Below, piece after piece: positions 24,986 to 34,407 of a stretch of DNA of 50,061 nucleotides (positions are counted from its first letter, which is position 1; every line of letters begins with the position of its first letter). Position numbers and translations under genes: made by a program. The notes under the pieces are model-generated. The model had not been told where the DNA came from, did not search any database, and saw only the letters and a program-made list of their open reading frames with translations. The DNA is from an uncultured Coriobacteriaceae bacterium (GTDB lineage: Bacteria > Actinomycetota > Coriobacteriia > Coriobacteriales > Eggerthellaceae): NCBI GenBank assembly GCA_902768975.1, contig CACXMZ010000010.1, positions 1 through 50,061 of the forward strand, read 5' to 3'.

Positions 24986-25008
24986 ATTATAGCGTACAAA
25001 TGTTTGTA
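24986..25008 (-). promoter_or_regulatory. polymerase promoter with LexA-like palindrome
   Basis: On the minus strand TATAAT (24991-24986) is only 6 bases from the ATG, which predicts transcription starting at or next to the A of the start codon, i.e. a leaderless mRNA. TACAAA-N2-TTTGTA (24995-25008) lies directly upstream, between -10 and -35, where a repressor would block polymerase. SOS control by LexA is inferred from gene function and position; the sequence is not the canonical Bacillus box. Confidence 0.6.
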
Positions 25009-25080
25009 TATTACGAAAACTTTTGGAACTAAAGCATGGTAGTATTAGCAGGATACAAAAAATGCAGGAAGGCGAAGGAA

Positions 25081-26007
25081 ATGGATAGGCTACAAACCGA
25101 AAGCATTGTTGCGGGTATTGCAGAAAATTACCAGGCGCGCGAACTTTGTTTCGACTGCATAGACAGGCATTTCCCCAGCCGTGGGGCAGTCATTGGGCTC
25201 ATTAAGGACCTCCGCGCGGTCATGTTCCCGCGTTATTTCAGCGAAGCCCTGGTTGCAGCCACCAAGCCCGAATACTTCATTGGCCAGCTGGTTACCCAGA
25301 TTGAAGACAGCCTGCGCACGCAGGTGCGCGAAGCCCTGCTGTTCCGCGACCCCATTATGTCGGCCGACGAAACCCACAACCAGGTCGAACATATTGTCGA
25401 GACTTTCTTGACCAAGCTCCCTGAAATCCAGCGCGTGCTCCTCACCGACGTGCAGGCTGCCTTCGACGGCGACCCAGCAGCGCAAAGCAAGGAAGAAATC
25501 ATCTTTAGCTATCCGGGCTTCTTCGCCATTTTTGTCTACCGCTTGGCGCACGAACTGTATTTGCTGAACGTGCCGCTTATTCCACGCATCATGAGCGAAT
25601 ATGCCCACGTGCATTCGGGCGTCGACATTAACCCCGGTGCCACCATCGACGAATACTTCTTCATTGACCATGCCACGGGTGTGGTTATTGGCGAAACGAC
25701 CATTATTGGCAAGCACGTAAAGATTTACCAGGGCGTGACTTTGGGCGCCCTGTCCACCCGCGCGGGCCAGGGTCTGCGCGGCGTGAAGCGCCATCCCACC
25801 ATCGAAGACAACGTCACCATCTATTCCAATGCGAGCGTCCTTGGTGGCGAAACGGTCGTGGGCGAAGGCAGCGTTATTGCCGGTTCGGTGTTCGTGACGT
25901 CTTCAGTGCCGAAGAATGCGCGCGTGAGCCTGGCCAACCAGGAAGTGGTGGTGCGCGTGGTGGACGCCCCGCGCGACCCGCAGGAATTTGAAACGTTGGA
26001 CGACTAG
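25081..26007 (+). CDS. cysE: serine O-acetyltransferase
   Basis: A 308-residue enzyme that acetylates L-serine with acetyl-CoA, the committed step of cysteine synthesis. A helical N-terminal domain (residues 1-165) precedes a left-handed beta-helix of hexapeptide repeats. Visible elements are HSGVDINPGA, IDHATGVVIGET and IGKHVKIYQGVTLGALS (about 175-225), with the catalytic His residues in FIDHATG and in HP of the KRHPTIED segment. The long N-terminus matches the SatA/EpsC-like anaerobe form. ATG25081 has GAAGGAAA upstream; the earlier in-frame ATG at 25036 would add 15 residues but lacks a ribosome site. No cysK is adjacent. Confidence 0.9.
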   Translation: MDRLQTESIVAGIAENYQARELCFDCIDRHFPSRGAVIGLIKDLRAVMFPRYFSEALVAATKPEYFIGQLVTQIEDSLRTQVREALLFRDPIMSADETHNQVEHIVETFLTKLPEIQRVLLTDVQAAFDGDPAAQSKEEIIFSYPGFFAIFVYRLAHELYLLNVPLIPRIMSEYAHVHSGVDINPGATIDEYFFIDHATGVVIGETTIIGKHVKIYQGVTLGALSTRAGQGLRGVKRHPTIEDNVTIYSNASVLGGETVVGEGSVIAGSVFVTSSVPKNARVSLANQEVVVRVVDAPRDPQEFETLDD

Positions 26008-26040
26008 GCATGTGCCCGCGGCGCGTTTGCTGCAGGGCTA

Positions 26041-26049
26041 TGGTATAAG
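26041..26049 (+). promoter_or_regulatory. extended -10 element before enolase
   Basis: TGGTATAAG at 26041-26049 fits an extended -10 (TGnTATAAT). No good -35 is seen. AAGGAG (26081-26086) is the enolase ribosome site. Confidence 0.45.
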
Positions 26050-26053
26050 CTAA

Positions 26054-27382
<1,329 letters not shown>

Positions 27383-27384
27383 TT

Positions 27385-27406
27385 CCGCCGTCCTAGCGAA
27401 CGGCGG
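27385..27406 (+). terminator. GC-rich hairpin right after enolase
   Basis: CCGCCGT-N8-ACGGCGG begins 2 bases after the enolase stop. It lacks a U-run, so it may serve as an mRNA-stabilising 3' hairpin or weak terminator. The better terminator lies at 27622-27653. Confidence 0.5.
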
Positions 27407-27442
27407 AGTGTTCGCTGCTGCGGTTAGATAGCGCTTTACTCG

Positions 27443-27546
27443 AGCCCCTTCTTTTGCCCCTCGTGTACTCAAAGTACACGTCGGCGCAAAGGGCGGGGCT
27501 ATAGTTTTGCGCTCTTTGCCCTCGCTGCCTCTTCGACAAGCGAGGG
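27443..27546. repeat. nested palindromic intergenic element
   Basis: CGTGTACT-CAA-AGTACACG (27462-27480) is a perfect 8-bp stem with a triloop. It is enclosed by AGCCCC (27443-27448) and GGGGCT (27495-27500) and partial TTTGC/GCAAA pairing. A second stem CCCTCGCT-N12-AGCGAGGG follows at 27519-27546. Such compound palindromes in an intergenic gap suggest a genome-wide repeat family or a structured RNA; copy number cannot be judged from one window. Confidence 0.55.
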
Positions 27547-27621
27547 TATCTTCATATTTATCCCACTTTATGCCACTCGGGGAATGGGGCATTATACCCA
27601 CTACATATTGTGGTTGGTAGG

Positions 27622-27653
27622 AAGTCTACACATAATGTAGGCTTTTTTGTTTT
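27622..27653 (+). terminator. intrinsic terminator of the enolase unit
   Basis: AAGTCTACA-CATAA-TGTAGGCTT, a 9-bp stem with one G-U pair, followed by TTTTTGTTTT. It separates enolase from the dcw promoter. The remaining gap to 27710 has nothing else I can support. Confidence 0.8.
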
Positions 27654-27710
27654 CCCAGCTTGGGGCAAATAAACGAAAGGGGGAGCAGAAGGGAAGAAAA
27701 AAGGCATAAA

Positions 27711-27742
27711 GTGTTGCGAAGTGGGATGAAATGTTCTAGAAT
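27711..27742 (+). promoter_or_regulatory. dcw promoter with MraZ-box-like repeats
   Basis: TTGCGA (27714-27719), 17 bases and TAGAAT (27737-27742) form the promoter. Three direct repeats with 10-base period overlap it: GTGTTGCGAA, GTGGGATGAA, ATGTTCTAGA. MraZ is known to autoregulate by binding TGGGN repeats spaced by 5 bases upstream of mraZ, which fits this arrangement, although only the middle repeat matches fully. Confidence 0.7.
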
Positions 27743-27777
27743 GTAGCACGCAAGCCAAACGAGACTTGGAAAGGTAT

Positions 27778-28227
27778 ATGGAACAGACCCGCAAAAGAGT
27801 CGACTTAAACGGTGACTTCCGCTTTAAGGTGGACGCCAAAGGGCGTGTGTCCTTGCCTTCCAAATTCCGCAAAGTCTTGCAAGGAGATCTGGTAGTAACC
27901 CCAGACGTCGAAGGCAAGCACCTCATGGTGTTTCGTCAGGAAGACTTCAATGAATGGGTCGACGAACTGTTTGTCGACCGTTTCGGCGAATACAAGCCTT
28001 CCAGCAAGACGCACCAAGATCTTCGCCGCGCGTTGAAAGGTCGTTCCGACGACATCGAAATCGACAAGGCGGGGCGCATTTTGCTTCCTGCCGACCAGCG
28101 CGAACTGGTGAAGATCGAGCGCAACGTAGCCATTATTGGCAACACGGGTTACATCGAGATCTGGGACGCAGAAAGTTACGACGCTCGCAACGACCAGGTG
28201 GACATCACCGTTTTGCTGAGCAAGTAA
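27778..28227 (+). CDS. mraZ: transcriptional regulator MraZ
   Basis: A 149-residue protein with two SpoVT/AbrB-like halves, each with the DxxxR motif: DAKGRVSLP near residue 22 and DKAGRILLP near 95. MraZ forms a ring that binds the dcw promoter and represses the cluster. ATG27778 follows GGAAAGG; an in-frame TTG 12 bases upstream is not needed. First gene of the cluster, 9 bases before rsmH, so co-transcribed. Confidence 0.95.
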   Translation: MEQTRKRVDLNGDFRFKVDAKGRVSLPSKFRKVLQGDLVVTPDVEGKHLMVFRQEDFNEWVDELFVDRFGEYKPSSKTHQDLRRALKGRSDDIEIDKAGRILLPADQRELVKIERNVAIIGNTGYIEIWDAESYDARNDQVDITVLLSK

Positions 28228-28236
28228 CTAACGCGT

Positions 28237-29220
28237 ATGGGAACCGTGACAAACGAATATCGGCATACTCCGGTCCTGCTCGCCGAGTGCCTCGAGCAAT
28301 TACAACTAGAATCGAAGCACACGTTCGTGGACGCAACACTCGGCGGGGCGGGGCATTCGTTCGAAGCTGCCAAGCAGCTGGGGCGGCAAGGGGTGCTCAT
28401 CGGTATAGACCAAGACGAAGCGGCGCTCGAAGCCGCACAAACTCGGCTTCTTGGTATTCCCGAAGAAATGCGCCCTGACCTGCACCTTTTGCATGGAAAC
28501 TTCGGGCAACTTGACGAACTCCTTCTGGCGCTCGACATCCCTGGGGTGGACGCTTTTTTGTTCGACCTTGGCGTTTCGTCGCACCAGATTGATTCACCGA
28601 CTCGCGGCTTCTCCTTTAAGGAGGTGGCCCCCCTTGATATGCGGATGGATCCGGGGAAACAAACCCTAACCGCAGCAGAGATCTTGAACTCCTACAACGC
28701 AGCAGATCTCACCCGGATCATCCGTAATAATTCAGACGAAAAATGGGCCAGCCGCATAGCCGACTTCATCGTTGAAGCACGCAAAACGCGCCCCTTTGAA
28801 ACCAGCGACCAGTTGGTCGACTGCATTAAGGCGGCCATTCCTGCGAGCGCCCGGCGTGAAGGCGGCCATCCTGCTAAGCGTACCTTCCAAGCTTTACGCA
28901 TAGAAGTAAATGCGGAACTGGACGTACTGCATAGCGGGCTCGAGGCAGCCATTCGTTGGCTGAACCCGGGGGGTCGGATCGCAGTTATTAGCTACCATTC
29001 GCTCGAAGACCGCATTGTCAAGAATTGTTTTGCACAGCATGCCCAGGGCTGCACCTGTCCGCCCGACATGCCGGTATGCGTGTGTGGAAATGTGCCGATA
29101 TTGGATTCTATAACCCGCAAGCCCATTGTGCCAACTGAAGAAGAAGTTGAACGCAATGCGCGGGCGAGGAGTGCAAAGTTGCGCGTGGCAGAAAAACGCG
29201 CCGAAGCACAGAACTTGTAA
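28237..29220 (+). CDS. rsmH: 16S rRNA m4C1402 methyltransferase RsmH
   Basis: A 327-residue SAM-dependent enzyme (MraW) that methylates N4 of C1402 in 16S rRNA. The SAM-binding DATLGGAGHS is near residue 30, the FDLGVSSHQ and PTRGFSF motifs near 110-125, and SYHSLEDR near 250. Start ATG28237 follows mraZ by 9 bases. The cysteine-rich CTCPPDMPVCVCG near the C-terminus is typical of family members. It probably uses the mraZ promoter. Confidence 0.95.
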   Translation: MGTVTNEYRHTPVLLAECLEQLQLESKHTFVDATLGGAGHSFEAAKQLGRQGVLIGIDQDEAALEAAQTRLLGIPEEMRPDLHLLHGNFGQLDELLLALDIPGVDAFLFDLGVSSHQIDSPTRGFSFKEVAPLDMRMDPGKQTLTAAEILNSYNAADLTRIIRNNSDEKWASRIADFIVEARKTRPFETSDQLVDCIKAAIPASARREGGHPAKRTFQALRIEVNAELDVLHSGLEAAIRWLNPGGRIAVISYHSLEDRIVKNCFAQHAQGCTCPPDMPVCVCGNVPILDSITRKPIVPTEEEVERNARARSAKLRVAEKRAEAQNL

Positions 29221-29269
29221 AAATTTGCTTGCGCAAAACGAAGCTTAAACGAAGGAGGGTGCGCAAGAC

Positions 29270-29716
29270 ATGGCGAATGCCGCTCGTGCATATTCCTATA
29301 CCGCAGCTCCCAAGCGCGGTTCTTCGCTTCGTGTTGTCCCAGGTAGACGCACCGATTCGGGAATTTCTCCCCACATTTTGCGTGCGGTGAGCTTCTTCAT
29401 GATTGCACTCGCCATCTTCGCTGTGGTGGCCTTTGTTCGCATTGGCTTTGCGTCTGCCACCGTAACGACTTCCCTTGAAACCGAACGTCTTAATGCACAG
29501 GTTGAGCAAGTGCGTTCGGGCAGCGCGAGCCTCGAAGTTACTGAAAGTTCCCTTGCTAACCCTACGGTGGTCAAGGAAACTGCGGTGAAGAAGTTTGGCA
29601 TGTCGGCTCCCTATGAAGTGGAAACTATCAGGCTGGATTCCGACATCATCGCTTTTGACGAAGCTGGCAATCTTTCGCTCGCACGCACCCTCAGCAATAC
29701 ACCTGCTGCCCGTTAG
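29270..29716 (+). CDS. ftsL: cell division protein FtsL-like
   Basis: A 148-residue bitopic membrane protein: basic cytoplasmic N-terminus (about 38 residues), one membrane helix (near 42-64) and a short extracytoplasmic coiled-coil-like region (70-100). The fold, size and position between rsmH and ftsI identify it as FtsL, which with FtsB and FtsQ activates septal peptidoglycan synthesis. Sequence itself is poorly conserved in this family. GGAGG lies about 11 bases upstream of ATG29270. Confidence 0.8.
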   Translation: MANAARAYSYTAAPKRGSSLRVVPGRRTDSGISPHILRAVSFFMIALAIFAVVAFVRIGFASATVTTSLETERLNAQVEQVRSGSASLEVTESSLANPTVVKETAVKKFGMSAPYEVETIRLDSDIIAFDEAGNLSLARTLSNTPAAR

Positions 29717-29724
29717 GAAATACT

Positions 29725-31458
29725 ATGGCGGCCAGGCAGACACGAGCCAAAAAATCCAAGGGCTCCAGTTCTTCGCGTGGCCGCTCCACCACCATCCCGA
29801 CTTCATTCGACCCCCGTGGGCGGCTTTCATTTATACTGCTTGCCTTTTTGTTTATAGCCGCCGTGCTTGCCCTTCGCTTGGTATGGCTGACCATAATCGC
29901 AGGACCAGGCAATGCTGAAAAAGCCCAGGCCACACGCACTATTTCTATTGAACTTCCCGCCAAGCGCGGCACGATTTACGACCGCAATGGCGTCGTTCTT
30001 GCCACAAGCGTAGACGCTATGACCATCTACTGTAACCCCTTTGAAGTTACCGACGTTGCGGGCGAATCTGCCCAACTTGCTGCCATCTTGGGCGGCAATT
30101 CTACCGACTACATAGACGTGCTTTCCACCCCCGACACGTCCTTTGCCTACGTGTATCGCAAGGCGGAAATGGACCTCGCCGAAAAAGTGAAGAGTCTTGA
30201 ACTCGACGGCATCTATATGCTGGAAGACTCAAAGCGTGTATACCCCTCTGGCAGGACTGGCGGCCAAGTGGTGGGCATCTGCGACGTAGATGGCAACGGC
30301 CTTTCGGGCCTCGAACTGTACTACGACGACCTTCTGGGCGGCGAAAACGGTTCGATAAACATGGAACGCGGCGCCAACGGTTACCCCATAGCAGGGGGGA
30401 CCAATGAACACATAAGCCCGCGCGACGGTGAAGACATCGTTATTTCTATCGATCTTGAAATGCAAGAATTCCTTGAAAACCGCCTGGCCCAATGCGTTAA
30501 CGACATTCAAGGCAAGTCTGGCAACGCTGTGCTCTACGACGGTGGCACGGGCGAAATCATTGCTATCGCTTCCACGCCTTTCCTCAATCCTTCCGACCGC
30601 GACCATATTAAGGAAGGTGCAACGGAACTAAAAAGCATTACGACCGCCTTCGAACCAGGCTCTATTTTCAAGACCGTTTCTGCTTCTGCTATTTTGGAAG
30701 AAGGCGTCATGCAAACAACCGACAAGGTCTTCTGCCCGGCCGCTCTTCCCGCCGACGAATACTTTGTCACCGACGCCCACGACCGCGGCGACGAAACCAT
30801 GACCTTCCGTCAGATTATCCAGAATTCGTCGAACGTTGGCATTTCCCTTTCAACTGAAAAAATGGGCTTCGACAAGCTCTACCAATACATCAATAAATAC
30901 GAACTCAACGAACCAACGGGCGTCGACTACCCAGGTGAATCGGCTGGTTTCTGCGCCGACGTGAGCGACTGGTCGCATATCCAAAGCTATAACGTAAGCT
31001 TCGGGCAGGGTATTACGGTAACGCCTTTGCAGATGGCGCGTTTCTATGGTTCGCTTGTTAACGAAGGCGTGGCTTGCACCCCGCACCTGCTGCTTTCAAA
31101 GCCCCAAACAGGCGAAATTCCCGAATATCCCACAAAGCAATTTATTGAAAATACGGACGCCATTGAACCGCTCACCAGCATGCTGAAAAGCGTAGTTGAA
31201 GAAGGTACGGGTATGGACGCCCAGATTGACGGCTTTAGCCCAGCTGGTAAGACAGGTACGGCCGAATATGCCAGCGGCGACGGCACCTATGTGGTGGGTT
31301 CCTACAATATTAGTTTTGTGGGCTATCTGCCCAATACTAATTCGAAACTCGTGTGTTTTGTAGGTGTGTCGGAAGTTCCTGGCGACCGCATAACCACCCC
31401 TGCCTTTAGCGATATAATGAGTTACGCCATCGAACACTATAGAATTGCTACGCAGTAA
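29725..31458 (+). CDS. ftsI: septal transpeptidase FtsI (class B PBP)
   Basis: A 577-residue division-specific penicillin-binding protein. Cytoplasmic basic tail (1-32), membrane helix (33-58), dimerisation domain with RGTIYDRNG near 90, and transpeptidase domain with S313-I-F-K316, S368-S-N370 and K509-T-G511. It cross-links septal peptidoglycan together with FtsW. There is no C-terminal PASTA domain, unlike the sporulation or Spx-type relatives. It begins 8 bases after ftsL. Confidence 0.95.
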   Translation: MAARQTRAKKSKGSSSSRGRSTTIPTSFDPRGRLSFILLAFLFIAAVLALRLVWLTIIAGPGNAEKAQATRTISIELPAKRGTIYDRNGVVLATSVDAMTIYCNPFEVTDVAGESAQLAAILGGNSTDYIDVLSTPDTSFAYVYRKAEMDLAEKVKSLELDGIYMLEDSKRVYPSGRTGGQVVGICDVDGNGLSGLELYYDDLLGGENGSINMERGANGYPIAGGTNEHISPRDGEDIVISIDLEMQEFLENRLAQCVNDIQGKSGNAVLYDGGTGEIIAIASTPFLNPSDRDHIKEGATELKSITTAFEPGSIFKTVSASAILEEGVMQTTDKVFCPAALPADEYFVTDAHDRGDETMTFRQIIQNSSNVGISLSTEKMGFDKLYQYINKYELNEPTGVDYPGESAGFCADVSDWSHIQSYNVSFGQGITVTPLQMARFYGSLVNEGVACTPHLLLSKPQTGEIPEYPTKQFIENTDAIEPLTSMLKSVVEEGTGMDAQIDGFSPAGKTGTAEYASGDGTYVVGSYNISFVGYLPNTNSKLVCFVGVSEVPGDRITTPAFSDIMSYAIEHYRIATQ

Positions 31459-31470
31459 GGATGTGCGTAT

Positions 31471-32949
31471 ATGGGTATGACGGTTCGTGAACTTTTTGCT
31501 GGCATTGACTGCACCATTATTGGGAATGCCACCTGTGAAGTTTCGGGTTTGCAATATCGCAGCGACCAATGCAAGGCGGGTGACGTCTTTTTCTGCATTG
31601 TGGGCATGACGGTCGACGGGCATTCCTTTGCCCAAGACGCCATCGACCATGGCGCTAAGGTTCTGGTCGTTGAACGCAAGGTATATCTGGCCGACGCAAC
31701 GGACGTTACTGAAGTCGTTGTGAGCGACTCGCGCAAAGCCATGGCGGCCGCTGCAGCGAACTTCTATGGCCAGCCTTCCCAGGCATTTTCCCTTGTGGGT
31801 ATTACGGGCACCAACGGTAAAACAACCACAACTTACCTGGTTGAACACATTGCGCGCGTTGCTGGAAAAAAGACGGGCGTTATTGGCACCGTGGGCGTGA
31901 AAGTGGGCGACGAAGTTGAAAAGTCTGCTCGCACGACGCCAGAATCTTCGGACTTGCAAGGCATCTTTGCACGCATGCGCGACGCGTCCTGCGAAGTGGT
32001 TGCCATGGAAGTGAGCTCCCATGCGCTCGACCTAGAGCGTACTTGGGCTACCACGTTTGCGGTAACCGCTTTTTCAAACCTGACGCAGGACCACCTGGAC
32101 TACCACAATACCTTTGAAGCCTACTTTGAAGCGAAGGCGCTGCTCTTTTCGCCGAACTACCCAGCCAAGCGTGTTATTTGCATAGACGACGACTGGGGGA
32201 GCGAACTCATGCGCCGTTGTACGGCCGCAGGTGAAGACGTGCTTTCCACAGGCTTTAATGCCGAGGCCCAGATCCACCCCATTTCGGTTGAATACGCGGC
32301 GACGCATACCTCCCTTGAACTGGACGTACAGGGCACAAGCTATGCCTTCGACTACCCGCTTGTTGGGCGTTTTAATGTCTCTAACGTTATGCTCGCTTTC
32401 GGCATTGCCTTGGCTTTGGGCATTCCTGCCCAAACCATTGTTTCTGCCCTCGAGTCGGCACCCCAGGTGCCGGGGCGCTTGCAGCGTGTCGACGGAGCTG
32501 CTGGCCAACCCGCCGTTTTCGTTGACTATGCCCACACGCCCGACGCCCTTGAAAAGGCCATCGCTTCGGTGAAGGCTCTCACGCCCGGGCAGACCATTGT
32601 CGTCTTTGGCTGCGGCGGCGACCGCGACGCAAGCAAGCGGCCCATTATGGGCCAGGCGGCCCTGAGCGCCGACTATGCCGTGGTCACGTCGGACAACCCC
32701 CGCACGGAAGACCCGCTTGCCATCATCGAAGCCATCGTGGCAGGTATGGCCGAAGCACCTGAACGCTTTATGGTTGAACCCGAAAGGCAAAGTGCCATTG
32801 CGGCTGCGATTGCGCGGGCACATTCCGAAGACAGCATTCTGGTGGCGGGCAAGGGCCATGAAGACTACCAGATTATCGGCACCGAAACCCGTCATTTTTC
32901 AGACGCGGAAGCAATCGCCGAAGAACTCGCAAAGGCTGCGCAGGCATAA
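31471..32949 (+). CDS. murE: UDP-MurNAc-tripeptide synthetase MurE
   Basis: A 492-residue Mur ligase adding the third amino acid to UDP-MurNAc-L-Ala-D-Glu. ATP loop GTNGKTTTT near residue 112, EVSSHAL near 177, and the substrate-selecting DNPR at 408-411, which in this family means meso-diaminopimelate; lysine-adding enzymes have DDNPA-type sequences. Start ATG31471 is 12 bases after ftsI. An ATG two codons downstream is also possible. Confidence 0.96.
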   Translation: MGMTVRELFAGIDCTIIGNATCEVSGLQYRSDQCKAGDVFFCIVGMTVDGHSFAQDAIDHGAKVLVVERKVYLADATDVTEVVVSDSRKAMAAAAANFYGQPSQAFSLVGITGTNGKTTTTYLVEHIARVAGKKTGVIGTVGVKVGDEVEKSARTTPESSDLQGIFARMRDASCEVVAMEVSSHALDLERTWATTFAVTAFSNLTQDHLDYHNTFEAYFEAKALLFSPNYPAKRVICIDDDWGSELMRRCTAAGEDVLSTGFNAEAQIHPISVEYAATHTSLELDVQGTSYAFDYPLVGRFNVSNVMLAFGIALALGIPAQTIVSALESAPQVPGRLQRVDGAAGQPAVFVDYAHTPDALEKAIASVKALTPGQTIVVFGCGGDRDASKRPIMGQAALSADYAVVTSDNPRTEDPLAIIEAIVAGMAEAPERFMVEPERQSAIAAAIARAHSEDSILVAGKGHEDYQIIGTETRHFSDAEAIAEELAKAAQA

Positions 32950-32958
32950 GGTGGTTCG

Positions 32959-34407
32959 GTGCTTCTTCAGGCGGCAGACATAGCACAGTATTGCGAAGGC
33001 GAACTCATCGCTGGTTCGCCCACGCGTGAAGTGCGCGGCATGAGCTGGGACTCACGCACCATCACGCCCGACTGCCTGTATGTGGCACTCCTGGGCGAAC
33101 GTTCAGACGGCCACGACTTCTGCTTCGATGCAATCAATGCTGGTGCCGCCGCCTTGCTTGTTTCGCGTGAATTAAACGCAGAAACTATGGCCGCAGTTGA
33201 ACAGGCGGGTGCCTGCGTCATCCGCGTGGCAGACACTGCGACAGCCCTCACTGCGCTTGCTGCTGCATGGCGTAGGCGCTTGAAGGGTCACGTCATTGCC
33301 CTCACCGGTTCTTCGGGCAAAACAACAACCAAAAACCTCGTGCGCGACGTGCTTGCCAAAGCAGGCACCGTAGTGGCAACTAAGGCCAACCAGAACAACG
33401 AACTCGGCGTACCTGCCACCTTGCTCGCCGCTGAAGAAGATACCGACTTCGTGGTGGTTGAAATGGGCATGCGCGGCCTTGGTCAGCTTGAAGAACTGTG
33501 TGCCTTCGTCCGCCCAGAAGCCGCCCTCGTTACCAATGTGGGTACGAGCCATATGGAACTTCTGGGAAGCCGCGAAGCCATCGCACAGGCCAAGGCTGAA
33601 GTCTTTGCGACCCTTGAAGCAGGGAAGGGCACGGCATTCGCCAACGCGAGCGAAGGTATGCTCGAAAGCCTGCTTTCCTATGGCGGCATCACCGACCGTG
33701 AAATCGCTACCATCTTCTTCGATGGGTCGGGCGCAGCCCCCGAAAGCTATGCTGCCCATAAACCTTCGGTCTATGCAAGCGAAATCAGCTTCGATGCTTC
33801 GGGTAACCCGCACTTTACTATCAACACGGAAACCTCGCAGGCTTCCTGCACCCTGCAACTTGCCGGTGCTCACAACGTGCATAATGCCATGGCTGCTGCT
33901 GCCCTTGGCGCTTTCTATGGCTTGACTGCCGCACAGATTGCCGAAGCGCTTGAAACGTCCGCCCCCGCGGAAGGCCGCCAAGCGGTTCTGCATACTCCTG
34001 CCGGCGCTACCGTTATCGACGACAGCTACAACGCCAACCCCGACTCCATGTGCGCTTCGCTTGCGGCATTCCGCACCCGCGAAGTGGCGGGGAAGCGCAT
34101 TGCTGTCCTGGGCGACATGGGCGAACTGGGCCCCTATAGCGAAGAAGGCCATGCCATCGTGGGGCGCGAAGCGGCAGCTAGTGCCATCGACAAGCTCATT
34201 TGTGTGGGCCCCTTGGCCCAAGGTATCGCCCGCGCTGCACAGGACGCCGGCATGGAAGCTCAAGCTATCGTGTGCGTTGAAGGTGCCCCTGCGGCGCTTG
34301 AAGCGGCTACTCAACTTATTGAACCGGGCGACTGCGTGCTCGTGAAAGCTTCGCACTCCGTCGGTCTGGACGCTGTTGCAAAAGGCCTGGTGAACGCCTG
34401 TGTTTAG
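32959..34407 (+). CDS. murF: UDP-MurNAc-pentapeptide synthetase MurF
   Basis: A 482-residue Mur ligase that adds D-Ala-D-Ala to complete the pentapeptide precursor. GSSGKTTTKNLV near residue 115, NNELGVP near 147, EMGMRGLGQ near 172 and DDSYNANPDSM near 355 are MurF signatures. GTG32959 follows AAGGTGG and murE by 9 bases. Its stop overlaps the mraY start by 8 bases. Confidence 0.96.
   Translation: MLLQAADIAQYCEGELIAGSPTREVRGMSWDSRTITPDCLYVALLGERSDGHDFCFDAINAGAAALLVSRELNAETMAAVEQAGACVIRVADTATALTALAAAWRRRLKGHVIALTGSSGKTTTKNLVRDVLAKAGTVVATKANQNNELGVPATLLAAEEDTDFVVVEMGMRGLGQLEELCAFVRPEAALVTNVGTSHMELLGSREAIAQAKAEVFATLEAGKGTAFANASEGMLESLLSYGGITDREIATIFFDGSGAAPESYAAHKPSVYASEISFDASGNPHFTINTETSQASCTLQLAGAHNVHNAMAAAALGAFYGLTAAQIAEALETSAPAEGRQAVLHTPAGATVIDDSYNANPDSMCASLAAFRTREVAGKRIAVLGDMGELGPYSEEGHAIVGREAAASAIDKLICVGPLAQGIARAAQDAGMEAQAIVCVEGAPAALEAATQLIEPGDCVLVKASHSVGLDAVAKGLVNACV

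Noticed and set aside
31096-32022. Long antisense open frame across ftsI/murE
   Set aside because: Shadow frame caused by GC-biased codon use; histidine/arginine-rich, no ribosome site, no domain. The same applies to antisense frames at 33172-34515 and 42017-43147.
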